Shown one piece after another: positions 26,732 to 35,894 of a stretch of 55,714 bases of DNA. The notes below the pieces were generated by a model. The model was not told the DNA's origin. It saw only the letters and a list, made by a program, of their open reading frames with translations, and ran no database searches. The position numbers were made by a program, and so were the translations under genes. Within the stretch, counting starts at the first letter, position 1. Each line of letters opens with the position of its first letter. Origin of the DNA: Anabaena minutissima FACHB-250 (lineage in GTDB: Bacteria > Cyanobacteriota > Cyanobacteriia > Cyanobacteriales > Nostocaceae); assembly GCF_014697125.1 (NCBI RefSeq), contig NZ_JACJRG010000038.1, positions 1-55,714 of the forward strand, written 5' to 3'.

Positions 26732-27004
26732 CTAAGATACTTTCGATTGCTGCCATAGGATAAGTTTCAATTGAGAGCAATAGCAAGCCCCATCACTAAT
26801 TACTGGTTCGTGTTCAGCTATCCAATCATAGATTTGTGCGGCTTTTACTAATGCCAGTTTTTCTGAGCGATAAAGTTGAGGAGTAGGACAGTAGACTTCG
26901 CCATTGATATGTATAGCTACAATCTGCCAATAGTCGCTACTTTCACCCTCTGGTATAACTTCTAAAAACCCGTTGCTGTAAGACTCGATTATTCCTATGT
27001 TCAT
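26732..27004 (-). CDS. Small hypothetical protein
   Basis: A 90-residue protein on the opposite strand between livG and livF. It begins MNIGIIESYSNGFLEVIPEG and contains two Cys in SDGACYCSQLKLILWQQ. I recall similar short proteins in cyanobacteria but no function. It splits the transporter cluster. Confidence 0.55.
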   Translation of the reverse strand: MNIGIIESYSNGFLEVIPEGESSDYWQIVAIHINGEVYCPTPQLYRSEKLALVKAAQIYDWIAEHEPVISDGACYCSQLKLILWQQSKVS

Positions 27005-27339
27005 CTACAACCATCAAATTTTAAACAAAGGTCACAACATGAAATACCAGCTATCCAAGTGAAAAAAAGCTGGAATCATGAGAGAATGCCATAGCAACCC
27101 CTACTAATAATTGTGTGTTCGTAGTCGATGAAAATCTGAATTATTGGTCACTTTTTGGCTAGTTGTCTTAGTGCTATTTTGGGCTTGATCATGAAAGTAT
27201 TCGTCTCAAAACCAATATCAAAAAAGTAAAGTAGCAAAAATTAAAAATTAATCTGTGAGCAAGTGCCAACATATTGCAAAAAATTTATATTGATGTATGT
27301 TAGGTTTTGTGACCTCATTCAACATTTCTGCAACTGCCG
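27005..27339. other. Intergenic region before livF
   Basis: AT-rich stretch of about 335 bases. I see no gene, no repeat and no convincing promoter, though livF must be transcribed from here because the gene to its left is on the other strand. Confidence 0.4.
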
Positions 27340-28086
27340 ATGAACGCTGATAAACACCGATATGAAGATGGGCAAGATTTTGTAATTTTAGAGGTGCAAA
27401 ACCTTGATGTTAATTATGGCGGTATTCAAGCCCTGAAAAAGATTAATTTAACCATTCAAAAGGGTGAGGTAGTTACTTTAATTGGTGCTAATGGTGCGGG
27501 GAAAACTACAACATTACGCGCAATATCTAAAATAGTTAATCCTCACAACGGACAAATAATTTATAATGGGCGCAATATTACCCGTTGTCAATGTCATGAA
27601 GTGGTAAAGTTGGGTATTGCTCATTGTCCAGAAGGGCGGCGAGTTTTGGCAAAGCAAACGGTGTTAGATAATCTACTTTTGGGTGCCTATATTCGCTCGA
27701 ATCAAGGTGAAATTAAAGCTGATATTCAAAACCAATTTGAGTTATTTCCTAGGTTAGCGCAACGACGTACTCAACTAGCAGGAACTCTTAGTGGTGGAGA
27801 ACAACAAATGTTAGCGATCGCTCGTGCTTTAATGAGTAGACCACAACTATTGCTTTTAGATGAGCCGAGTTTAGGTTTAGCACCTGCGATCGTCAAAGAA
27901 ATATTCTCAATTATTGAAAATTTGCGGGCTACTGGGGTGACTATTTTATTAGTCGAACAAAACGCTAATTTAGCTTTACAAATTGCTGATAGAGGCTATG
28001 TTTTAGAAGCTGGTAATATTACCTTAAATGGTGCAGCATCAGAATTAATTAATGATGAGCGAGTGAGAAGAGCTTATTTAGGATAA
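27340..28086 (+). CDS. livF: ABC ATPase, LivF type
   Basis: A 248-residue ATPase, the second ATP-binding subunit of the liv-like importer. It has Walker A LIGANGAGKTTTLRAIS, the LivF hallmark IAHCPEGRRVLAKQTVLDNL, signature LSGGEQQMLAIARALMS and Walker B LLLLDEPSLGLAP. It is separated from livG by about 740 bases and an opposite-strand gene, so it is probably expressed from its own promoter. Confidence 0.92.
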   Translation: MNADKHRYEDGQDFVILEVQNLDVNYGGIQALKKINLTIQKGEVVTLIGANGAGKTTTLRAISKIVNPHNGQIIYNGRNITRCQCHEVVKLGIAHCPEGRRVLAKQTVLDNLLLGAYIRSNQGEIKADIQNQFELFPRLAQRRTQLAGTLSGGEQQMLAIARALMSRPQLLLLDEPSLGLAPAIVKEIFSIIENLRATGVTILLVEQNANLALQIADRGYVLEAGNITLNGAASELINDERVRRAYLG

Positions 28087-28316
28087 TTATTAAAATCTCC
28101 CAAGCAACAGCCTGCTCCTACGCCAGTTTTAGATTTGTTGCCAAGAAACTTGTCTTTTGAGTAAATGTTATACTATCGGCCTGAATTTTTATACCTAGAA
28201 ATAAATTAAAAATATTACAAAAGGTTACAAAATTTGTCCTATATTGGTTTTGCACCCGTCTTTATCGAGTGTCTATCTTTGTGTGGATGCGAATGGAATT
28301 CGCCTGAATATAAGCC

Positions 28317-28964
28317 ATGAGTCAAATAGTTTGGATCGCAAGACACGCCAACCGCCTCGACTTCGTAAACCCCGATTGGTTTCTCACCGCAGAACGACGC
28401 TACGATCCACCCCTGTCTGAAGATGGTTTTGTTCAAGCCAAGCAGCTAGCTAGGCGTTTAAAACAAGAAAAAATCACCCATATTTTTGCTTCTCCCTTCC
28501 TGCGGACAGTACAAACCGCCAACGCTGTAGCAGAAGTTTTAGATTTGCCAATTAAACTAGAAACAGGATTAAGCGAATGGCTAAACCCTGCTTGGATGTC
28601 AGAAGAACCAGAAAAACTCTCAACTCCAGCCCTATCAGCATTATTTCCCAGGATTGATACCAGCTACACGCCCCAAATTGCTGCCAAATATCCCGAAACT
28701 CATGAACAGGTACGCGCACGTTCAGCACAAACTGCTAGGTGCTTGGCATCGGAATACTTCCCCCATGATATTTTGCTGGTAGCACATGGGGCTTCTGTAC
28801 TGGGGGGTGCAATGGGTTTAGTAGGGGATATTGCCAAAACCGAAGTCAAAGCTTCCTTGTGTTCTGTAGTCAAAGTAGTCCGTAGAGAACCAGAATGGTT
28901 GCTAGAACTCAAGGGAGATACCACCCATTTAACTCAGGTAGAGGAAGTTATTCGTTTTGCTTGA
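28317..28964 (+). CDS. Histidine phosphatase family protein
   Basis: A 215-residue phosphoglycerate-mutase-like phosphatase. The phosphorylated His is His10 in WIARHANRLD, where RHA replaces the usual RHG. The remaining pocket is present: ASPFLRTVQTANAVAEVL, the Glu in LSEWLNPAWM, and the second His in ILLVAHGASVLGG. The substrate is unknown. The gene stands alone after livF. Confidence 0.85.
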   Translation: MSQIVWIARHANRLDFVNPDWFLTAERRYDPPLSEDGFVQAKQLARRLKQEKITHIFASPFLRTVQTANAVAEVLDLPIKLETGLSEWLNPAWMSEEPEKLSTPALSALFPRIDTSYTPQIAAKYPETHEQVRARSAQTARCLASEYFPHDILLVAHGASVLGGAMGLVGDIAKTEVKASLCSVVKVVRREPEWLLELKGDTTHLTQVEEVIRFA

Positions 28965-29130
28965 AATTGGTGACTGGGGACAAATCAATTCAAAATTCAA
29001 AATAGCCTGCGGCTAGGCTTACGCCTCCGCAGGAAAGTCTTGCGCCTACAAAATTCAAAATTAAATAACTGGGGATTGGGTAGAATTTTCTCAGCACTCA
29101 GCACTCACAACTCACTTACTGATAATTTTT

Positions 29131-30156
29131 ATGACATTGTTACTAGCAGGAGATATTGGCGGGACAAAAACTATTTTGCGTTTGGTGGAAATATCAGACT
29201 CATCTGAGTTGCAGACTCTTGGTGAGGAAACTTACCATAGCGGGGATTTTCCTGATTTAGTGCCGATGGTGCAGCAATTTTTACTCAAAGCCAACGCAGG
29301 TACACCAGAAAAGGCTTGTTTTGCGATCGCTGGCCCGGTGGTAAACAATACTGCCAAACTCACTAATTTAGCCTGGTTTCTCGATACAGACCGCCTAGCG
29401 CAAGAATTGAGTATTCCCCTGATTTCCTTGATTAATGACTTTGCGGCGGTCGGTTATGGCATTTTTGGCTTGAGTAAACAAGACTTGCTGACTTTGCAAG
29501 TTGGTAAACACCAATCCGAAGCACCCATTGCGATTATTGGGGCTGGTACTGGCTTAGGACAAGGATTTTTAATTAAACAGGGCAATCACTATCAAGTCTT
29601 TCCCTCGGAAGGGGGACACGCTGACTTTGCTCCCCGTACTGAGTTAGAGTTTCAGCTATTGAAATATCTGCTGGATAAACATGATATTCAGCGCGTGTCT
29701 GTAGAACGAGTAGTTTCCGGCCAGGGGATTGTCGCCATTTACCAATTTTTGCGCGATCGCTTCCACACCACTGAATCCCCAGAAATCGCCCGAATTGTTC
29801 GCACTTGGGAACAAGAAGCCGGACAGTCAGAAAAAAGTGTTGATCCTGGTGCAGCCATCGGTAAAGCTGGAGTCTCAGGAAGCGATCGCCTCTCGGAACA
29901 AACCTTACAAATGTTTATCGATGCTTACGGCGCAGAAGCCGGCAATCTCGCCCTCAAACTCTTACCCTATGGCGGCTTATATATGGCTGGTGGGATTGCC
30001 CCCAAAATCTTGAATTTGATTCAAACCAGTAACTTTTTGTTGAACTTCACCCAAAAAGGCAGAATGCGCCCTCTCTTAGCAGAAATACCGGTGCATATTA
30101 TTCTCAATCAACAAGTGGGATTAATCGGTGCGGCTTTGTGTGCTTCTAGGTTATAA
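29131..30156 (+). CDS. glk: Glucokinase
   Basis: A 341-residue glucokinase of the bacterial Glk family, phosphorylating glucose with ATP. The phosphate-binding loop is LLAGDIGGTKTILRLVEI, the catalytic Asp lies in LISLINDFAAVGYGIFG, and the second ATP motif is APIAIIGAGTGLGQGFLI. Length is normal for cyanobacteria. It is followed 45 bases later by a secreted-protein gene on the same strand. Confidence 0.93.
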   Translation: MTLLLAGDIGGTKTILRLVEISDSSELQTLGEETYHSGDFPDLVPMVQQFLLKANAGTPEKACFAIAGPVVNNTAKLTNLAWFLDTDRLAQELSIPLISLINDFAAVGYGIFGLSKQDLLTLQVGKHQSEAPIAIIGAGTGLGQGFLIKQGNHYQVFPSEGGHADFAPRTELEFQLLKYLLDKHDIQRVSVERVVSGQGIVAIYQFLRDRFHTTESPEIARIVRTWEQEAGQSEKSVDPGAAIGKAGVSGSDRLSEQTLQMFIDAYGAEAGNLALKLLPYGGLYMAGGIAPKILNLIQTSNFLLNFTQKGRMRPLLAEIPVHIILNQQVGLIGAALCASRL

Positions 30157-30201
30157 CAGCTAGCATCATCAGTGATATCTGCAACTGCGAATGCTAAAAC
30201 T

Positions 30202-30825
30202 ATGACACATAGAGTCTTGTTCCCATTGATTGCTACTGCCTTAATTTGTGGCGGTTCGTTGATTGTAGACGCAAGTCAACCCAAACGTCCGACTGTACCA
30301 GCTAAAACTTCCGTGTCGCCGAAAAAACCACCTGTTACCCAAGCAGTACAGCCACAATGGAAGTTATTCACAGCCCCAGACGGACGTTTTACTGTGTTAA
30401 TGCCAGGAATGCCTAAAAAGGAATCCCAAACTCAAAAAACCTATATGGGGGAAATAGAACTAGAAATATTTTCTGCCCAACCACCCAAGCAGGAAGTAGC
30501 CTATCTAGTGGTTTCTAATGAATTTCCTCATAGTTACGGGCAAATGACCAACCCTCAAGAAATCTTGAATAACGTCCAGGAGATGGCGTTAAAAACAACT
30601 CAAAGTAACTTAATTAGTCAGCGCAATATCCGTAGTTCTAACGGTCATCCCGGAAAAGAATTTGCCTACATTAATGTTGGCGGCAAAATCACCAGAACCA
30701 GAATCTACGTTGCTGAAGGACGTTTATATCAAGTAATGGCAATAACTACAAGGAAACAGCAGAAAAACTTAGCGAAAACCATTACAGGATACCTAAATTC
30801 TTTTCATATAGTTCTGAAAAGGTGA
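30202..30825 (+). CDS. Secreted protein of unknown function
   Basis: A 207-residue protein. It opens with a signal peptide (RVLFPLIATALICGGSLIVD), then a Pro/Lys-rich linker, then a domain beginning WKLFTAPDGRFTVLMPGMPK that I recall from many cyanobacterial exported proteins of unknown role. I chose the ATG at 30202 over a GTG at 30172 because it puts the signal peptide at the N terminus. It is probably co-transcribed with glk. Confidence 0.7.
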   Translation: MTHRVLFPLIATALICGGSLIVDASQPKRPTVPAKTSVSPKKPPVTQAVQPQWKLFTAPDGRFTVLMPGMPKKESQTQKTYMGEIELEIFSAQPPKQEVAYLVVSNEFPHSYGQMTNPQEILNNVQEMALKTTQSNLISQRNIRSSNGHPGKEFAYINVGGKITRTRIYVAEGRLYQVMAITTRKQQKNLAKTITGYLNSFHIVLKR

Positions 30826-31002
30826 GTTGACTATACAACTTTTTCTCAAACTTAACCCCCAACTTCTTCACTATCAGGGAATGAGTTGGGGGTGCGATCG
30901 CTTTTCCCAATGCAACCTTAATAAATCTTTCCTTAAGCGATCGCTCATCATCATTTATTCTACTAAACATAATTATGCTAAACTATTACCTATTCCCATA
31001 AT

Positions 31003-31350
31003 TCAAGTTTCTAAATCCTTAATTGCCTTTTCAATCTCCATCAAAAGTGAACCTAAATCTTGAGTGATTACTTGCTAGACAATATCTAAATCAACATCAA
31101 AATAAGCATGAATAATACGATTTCTCATCCCAATAATTTGTCGCCAAGGTATTTTTAAATATTTGGCTTGGCAAGGTTCAGAAACATGATTAGCTGCTTC
31201 ACCAATGATTTCCATTAATCTTACTAGAGCTAAGGATAGCATCCTATCACTATTTAAATCTTCTCTAGTACGATTATTCACAAAAGATAACGCCTCTTTT
31301 GCTGAATCTCTGATGTGTTTTAGCCGAGTTAAATCATCAATTTTGCTCAT
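31003..31350 (-). pseudogene. hepT: HepT toxin with an in-frame stop
   Basis: A HEPN-family (DUF86) protein, partner of the nucleotidyltransferase at 31337. The RNase motif R-x4-H-x-Y is intact as R76, H81 and Y83 in MRNRIIHAYFD. After residue 91 (VDLDIV) a TAG at 31075-31077 stands where the family has Trp (TGG). The same frame then continues QVITQDLGSLLMEIEKAIKD and stops at 31003, giving the normal family length. So a single G-to-A change would have shortened the protein by about 24 residues, just past the active site. It may be dead or a truncated but active form. It overlaps mntA by 14 bases. Confidence 0.75.
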
Positions 31351-31645
31351 AAATAACCATCGCTTCAGCTAAGACTTGGTCACGAAAATAACAACTTAAA
31401 TCTGCTGAAGTTCTTAAATCTATCTGGCGATTTATTATAGTTGATAACTCATCTTGCATCGAAATAATAGCTAAACCAGGAGTTTTTCCCGGTGCAAATT
31501 CTACTAAAACATCAACATCACTTTCTCTTGTAAAATCATCTCTTAATACTGAACCAAATAAAGACAACTTACAGATCGAGTGCCGTTGACAAAATTGTTT
31601 AATTTCTTCTTGAGATAAATTAATAGGAAGAGTTTTTTGTTTCAT
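31337..31645 (-). CDS. mntA: MntA nucleotidyltransferase antitoxin
   Basis: A 102-residue minimal nucleotidyltransferase. The motif is GSVLRDDFTRESDVDVLVEF, with Gly31-Ser32 and catalytic Asp43 and Asp45. In MntA/HepT pairs this enzyme adds AMP to the HepT toxin to silence it. The gene precedes hepT and overlaps it by 14 bases, the usual order. The active site looks intact even though the toxin gene is broken. Confidence 0.88.
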   Translation of the reverse strand: MKQKTLPINLSQEEIKQFCQRHSICKLSLFGSVLRDDFTRESDVDVLVEFAPGKTPGLAIISMQDELSTIINRQIDLRTSADLSCYFRDQVLAEAMVIYEQN

Positions 31646-31966
31646 AGTTAAAACTCCTGATTGTTAATTTTATCTCCATGATAACTGGAGTCTAGACTAA
31701 TAGTTGCCTCAAAAGGCGATGCCTGCGGTGGGTGTAGCCATTCCACTTTTCCAATAACGTATATGTTACACTCCATAAGTCTGAGGCGATGGCGTTCCGC
31801 CCGTCGGAGACGATCGCAACCGCCGGACTATATATCGCCAATTTCCTGACTCATGCTCAAGACGCATATTTACCCTATACTCCACAAAGTTTGCAACAAC
31901 ACCCCAGATATCCGGTAATGTAGTATCTACATAATTATTAGCTACTTCATACCACCTGCTGCAACC
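31646..31966. other. Intergenic region before serC
   Basis: Contains a dispersed palindrome (GGCGTTCCGCCCGTCGGAGA near 31790) and, at 31810-31923, a 37-codon open stretch (ATAGLYIANFLTHAQDAYLP, ending QQHPRYPVM) that looks protein-like and may be the tail of a lost gene. No start or recognisable family is visible. Confidence 0.35.
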
Positions 31967-33145
31967 ATGTCAGAGTATCCTACTCTCCCCACAACCAAAC
32001 CCCAAAATCCTAATTTTTCCTCTGGCCCCTGTGCCAAGCATCCTGGCTGGTCTGTTACTAATTTGCAAAACGCTTGTTTAGGTCGTTCCCACAGATCGGA
32101 AGATGGTAAAGCCAAATTAGCAGCCGTAATTGAACGTTCCAAACAAATTCTCGGTCTTCCTGCTGATTACCGCTTGGGTATTGTTCCTGCTTCCGATACT
32201 GGTGCTGTAGAGATGGCGTTATGGTCATTACTGGGACAAAGACCCCTTGACATCCTGGCGTGGGAAAGTTTTGGTCAAGAATGGGTTAAAGATGTCGTAG
32301 ATGAGTTGAAATTGCCCGATGTCCGCTTGATGAAAGCACCCTATGGCAACTTACCCAATTTAGAAGAAGTTGACTTTAGCCATGATGTCGTATTTTTGTG
32401 GAATGGCACAACTTCCGGTGTGAGAGTTCCCAATGGTGATTGGATTCCAGATGACCGTGAAGGACTAACTATTTGTGATGCCACTTCTGCGGTGTTTGCA
32501 ATGGATATACCTTGGGAAAAAATCGATGTGCTGACCTATTCTTGGCAAAAAGTCTTAGGTGGGGAAGCACAGCATGGTGTCGTTGTTCTCTCACCCCGCG
32601 CCGTAGAAAGACTGGAAAGTTATCAACCAGCTTGGCCGATACCCAAAATTTTCCGTTTATCCCAAAAAGGCAAGTTAATTGAAGGCATTTTTAAAGGAGA
32701 TACCATCAATACACCATCAATGTTGTGTGTAGAAGATGCCCTAGATGCCTTAATTTGGGCAGAAAGTATTGGAGGACTTTCTGGCTTAATTAGTCGTAGT
32801 GAAGCCAATTTAGCGGCAATTAGCAAATGGGTTGAACAAAGCAGTTGGGCTGGTTTCTTGGCAGATAAACCAGAAACTCGTTCTTGTACTTCCATCTGCT
32901 TAAAAATAGTTGACGCAAGTTTTGCCAGCCTCAGTCCAGAAGACCAAGCAAAATTCGCCAAGAAAATGGCGAAACTTTTAGAAAAGCAACAAGTGGCTTA
33001 CGATATTGCCCCCTATCGTTCTGCACCTCCCGGACTCAGAATTTGGGGCGGAGCTACGGTAGAAACTACAGATATTGAAGCCTTACTTCCTTGGTTAGAT
33101 TGGGCATACGCTACCTTGAAAACTGAGTTTGCTGCCGTAGCTTAA
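31967..33145 (+). CDS. serC: Phosphoserine aminotransferase
   Basis: A 392-residue PLP-dependent transaminase of serine synthesis, converting 3-phosphohydroxypyruvate to phosphoserine. It matches the divergent phosphoserine aminotransferase branch (NPNFSSGPCAKHPGW at the N terminus, GIVPASDTGAVEMALWSLLG). The PLP lysine lies in LTYSWQKVLGGEAQHGVVVL. Also seen are VFLWNGTTSGVRVPNGDWI and the C-terminal APPGLRIWGGATVE. It is a stand-alone gene. Confidence 0.88.
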   Translation: MSEYPTLPTTKPQNPNFSSGPCAKHPGWSVTNLQNACLGRSHRSEDGKAKLAAVIERSKQILGLPADYRLGIVPASDTGAVEMALWSLLGQRPLDILAWESFGQEWVKDVVDELKLPDVRLMKAPYGNLPNLEEVDFSHDVVFLWNGTTSGVRVPNGDWIPDDREGLTICDATSAVFAMDIPWEKIDVLTYSWQKVLGGEAQHGVVVLSPRAVERLESYQPAWPIPKIFRLSQKGKLIEGIFKGDTINTPSMLCVEDALDALIWAESIGGLSGLISRSEANLAAISKWVEQSSWAGFLADKPETRSCTSICLKIVDASFASLSPEDQAKFAKKMAKLLEKQQVAYDIAPYRSAPPGLRIWGGATVETTDIEALLPWLDWAYATLKTEFAAVA

Positions 33146-33264
33146 AGTAACGATGCTCTGCCCCGCTACGCTCTAAGCGCAGCTATGCCGCAGGCTTTAC
33201 GTAATTCGTAATTCGTAATGCGTAATTAAGAGTTACAGATTACGAATTATATTTTTCTACACAC
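33146..33264. repeat. Dispersed repeats between serC and invA
   Basis: Holds the inverted copy (33157-33201) of the repeat at 23905-23965, followed by near-heptameric TAATTCG-type repeats (33203-33230). Confidence 0.5.
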
Positions 33265-34671
33265 TTATAAATTGCAGCCAAAACCTTCAGAACTCTCAGA
33301 AAAAGTAACTAATTCTAAGAAGTCTGGATTAGCTAAAAACTGCTTTGCTGCTAATAATCCGGCTACGCTCCAAGTTTGATTGATTCTGGCTTCTTTGCCA
33401 ATCAAACGACCATTGTTGCCATCGTAGTATTCGGGGAATTTATCCTGGGTTAAACGACTTTCGGCGATCGCGATCGCTTCTTGGGCTAGTTCTACTCTGC
33501 CGGTTTTTAGTGCCGCAGCTGTAAATAACCACAGTAATACCGGCCAATTACCACCATTATGATAAGACCAAGCGATGTTTTTGGGGTCACATCCTGTGAC
33601 AATTCGCCACTCTAAACCTTCTATAGCCGGATAGCAAATTTTCACGGGCATATAGCCAATTAAGTCTTGCCAGCGATGCACAAATAAATTCATGATGCTT
33701 TGAGATTCTTTTTCGCTAGCTAAAGAAGTTAAAATCGCCATCAAATTACCCAAGGCAAAGAAGCGAAAATCCATCCGTCCTGGCCCCAAATTCCCGGCTA
33801 AATAGCCACTACTTTCGGGTAGCCACTCAATTACCCAATCAGGAATTGATTCTGAGTAGATATTGAATTTATTAGCAACTTCTTTACCAAATTCATTTCC
33901 TTTGTAACGGTAAATTTCTCTTAACCTTTTCAGGTCTACCCAGTAATAATTGCAGATGTGATAGTGCAAAGCACCCAATCTACCATTAACTTTATCGAGA
34001 TACTGTCCCCCATCTCCATCGGGTAAGAGTAACTCACGAGAAGCCCGCATAGCTGCGTAGAATAACACCTGAATTTCTAAAGGGTGTTCGTAGACTCCCA
34101 TACGGCGGTCAATCATAAATGCGCCATCGGGAACTAACATTGTGGGGTACATGGCAAACCGATGTACCAGGCAAAGATCCAAAATTAGCTTGATCCCAGC
34201 TTGAAATTGTGGCTGACGGGCTAATTCTAAGTCCCCTGTAGCTTTTTCATAGGCACGCAGCAGCAGAATCCACCAAAGACAAGAATCTATAGGCGGAACG
34301 CGTGCGATCGCTTGTTCACCAAAATCAGCAATTAAATATTCCTCGCTGCCATTGGACTCTACTTTAAAACTTGCAGGCATCAATCCTGAACCAGGTTGAA
34401 AGCAATCCATCTGCTTTTCATGACTCTGTAATTTCAGTGTCTCCACTAAAAAGTTACGGACAATTTCTGCTTTACCTTCCATGAGAAACACTAAAGCAGA
34501 AGGAATAAAATCGCGGAGGAAACACTGGTCATAGTTGAGTGCATCCAAATCAGGATCGTGAGCCGCTACAGTCCCAATAGGTTTTCCCTTGTAATAAATT
34601 ATGGATTCTTCTAGGAGTCGCCAAGCTTCTGTTTGCTGGAGATTTTTTTGATTGATTGTGGAAGTTTTCAT
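33265..34671 (-). CDS. invA: Alkaline/neutral invertase, GH100
   Basis: A 468-residue GH100 invertase that splits sucrose into glucose and fructose in the cytoplasm. Counting from the ATG at 34671, the acid/base Asp is D188 (GAFMIDRRMG) and the nucleophile Glu is E414 (KFPEYYDG), exactly the numbers published for Anabaena InvA. This also decides the start against an in-frame GTG two codons earlier. Other motifs: DQCFLRDFIPSALVFLMEG and VPPIDSCLWWILLLRAYEKA. It is monocistronic in appearance. Confidence 0.93.
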   Translation of the reverse strand: MKTSTINQKNLQQTEAWRLLEESIIYYKGKPIGTVAAHDPDLDALNYDQCFLRDFIPSALVFLMEGKAEIVRNFLVETLKLQSHEKQMDCFQPGSGLMPASFKVESNGSEEYLIADFGEQAIARVPPIDSCLWWILLLRAYEKATGDLELARQPQFQAGIKLILDLCLVHRFAMYPTMLVPDGAFMIDRRMGVYEHPLEIQVLFYAAMRASRELLLPDGDGGQYLDKVNGRLGALHYHICNYYWVDLKRLREIYRYKGNEFGKEVANKFNIYSESIPDWVIEWLPESSGYLAGNLGPGRMDFRFFALGNLMAILTSLASEKESQSIMNLFVHRWQDLIGYMPVKICYPAIEGLEWRIVTGCDPKNIAWSYHNGGNWPVLLWLFTAAALKTGRVELAQEAIAIAESRLTQDKFPEYYDGNNGRLIGKEARINQTWSVAGLLAAKQFLANPDFLELVTFSESSEGFGCNL

Positions 34672-34677
34672 AAGCAC

Positions 34678-35215
34678 TTAGTTCTATTACTACTCTCAAA
34701 TCCATCTTGGAAAGCACAGCAAATCAACTCTCAAACTGACCAAAGATGAAAGCAAATCAGATAAATCTCAAGAAACTGCTGCTACTTCTTCTGAACTACT
34801 AACACGCTAAAAAACATGACTTTTAGCAGTTGCCTTACGGGTTAAAGTCTGCGGTGGAATAACCTTAGAGTATGGTTTTGGGGAGTATTTGCGACAATAT
34901 TTACTTTGATGAGGCATTTTTACTGGCGATCGCCTAATTAATCTCTGAACTTACGCCATAATTTGGATGTGCCTTCTTTTTTACCCTATCATATATTTCT
35001 CTGCACTTAGTTAGCATTAACTACAATTAGATATTAGAAAATAGTAAATAGTCAAACATAATTAGGATCGCAATAATTTTCACTACTTCTTTTTCAATAA
35101 GATTTGGATAAGATAACTTGCCAAAATAATAAAACCTTTAGAGGCGTTGCAATGCAACGTCTCTACCTACAGATAATTCAGAACACTGTCAACGCACTGC
35201 GATCGCTAACAGTAA
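34678..35215. other. Intergenic region upstream of invA
   Basis: About 540 bases. I see no gene. A short palindrome, GGCGTTGCAATGCAACGTCT at 35141-35164, is a dispersed cyanobacterial repeat that recurs inside the MITE-like elements of this window. The invA promoter must lie near 34680-34850, but no clear boxes or NtcA site stand out. Confidence 0.4.
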
Positions 35216-35863
35216 TCAGCGCAAATTAGTCGGTATTTGTTTTGGAATCACCCAATAGTAAATAGTTTTGCCATCCACTTGTAGTGTCTTTTCCGGCTTC
35301 CAGTCACCCATATCAAAGGCGTGAGATACAACCCTAGTACCGGGTTTGAGTTCTTTAAATAGCTTAGGACGTAGTTTAAGATTGATTTCAGGTAACAGGT
35401 ACAGGGTAACTACTGTAGCGTCACTTAAATCAGTGTTAAATAGGTCTTGCTGAATAAACTTTACCCGATCAGTAACTCCAGCTTGTTGGGCATTGATGTT
35501 AGCTTCTTGGATGCGTTCTGGATTAATATCTATACCAATTCCTTTTGTGCCGAACTTTTGAGCAGCTGTATTCACAATCCTACCGTCACCACTGCCTAAG
35601 TCATAAACCAAATCATCTTTATTGACTTGTGCCACTTCTAACATTGCGTCTACTACAGGCTGTGGTGTTGGCACATAGGGAACATCCGCAGGGCGTTCTT
35701 GGGGTTTTGTGGGAGCTAGTGTTTGAGTCTGACCTGTCAATGTTGGTGAAGAAGGCGTTGCTTCTGTTTCTAAGTTCTGTGCTGTGGTTGTGCATCCAAC
35801 AAGACCCACATTGGCAATACTAACCCCTGTGACTAGGATAAGTAGCATTCTTTGCAAGTTCAT
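35216..35863 (-). CDS. Lipoprotein-type SAM-dependent methyltransferase
   Basis: A 215-residue protein. The N terminus is a lipoprotein signal (MLLILVTGVSIANVGLVGC) with the acylated Cys in LVGC, followed by a Thr/Pro-rich linker. The domain from about 75 carries the SAM-binding motif DDLVYDLGSGDGRIVNTAAQ, then GIGIDINPERIQEANINA and VKFIQQDLFNTDLSDATVV, and resembles small class I methyltransferases. A SAM enzyme placed outside the plasma membrane would lack its cofactor, so the signal may instead act as an anchor or the fold may be reused. I chose the ATG at 35863 because GGAGG lies at the right distance. It follows the permease gene by 31 bases. Confidence 0.75.
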   Translation of the reverse strand: MNLQRMLLILVTGVSIANVGLVGCTTTAQNLETEATPSSPTLTGQTQTLAPTKPQERPADVPYVPTPQPVVDAMLEVAQVNKDDLVYDLGSGDGRIVNTAAQKFGTKGIGIDINPERIQEANINAQQAGVTDRVKFIQQDLFNTDLSDATVVTLYLLPEINLKLRPKLFKELKPGTRVVSHAFDMGDWKPEKTLQVDGKTIYYWVIPKQIPTNLR

Positions 35864-35894
35864 TAATAATCCTCCAATTGAACTGTTCACTGAT

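Noticed and set aside
31810..31923. Open 37-codon stretch before serC
   Set aside because: It looks protein-like but has no start, no ribosome-binding site and no family I recognise, so I list it only as a possible gene tail.
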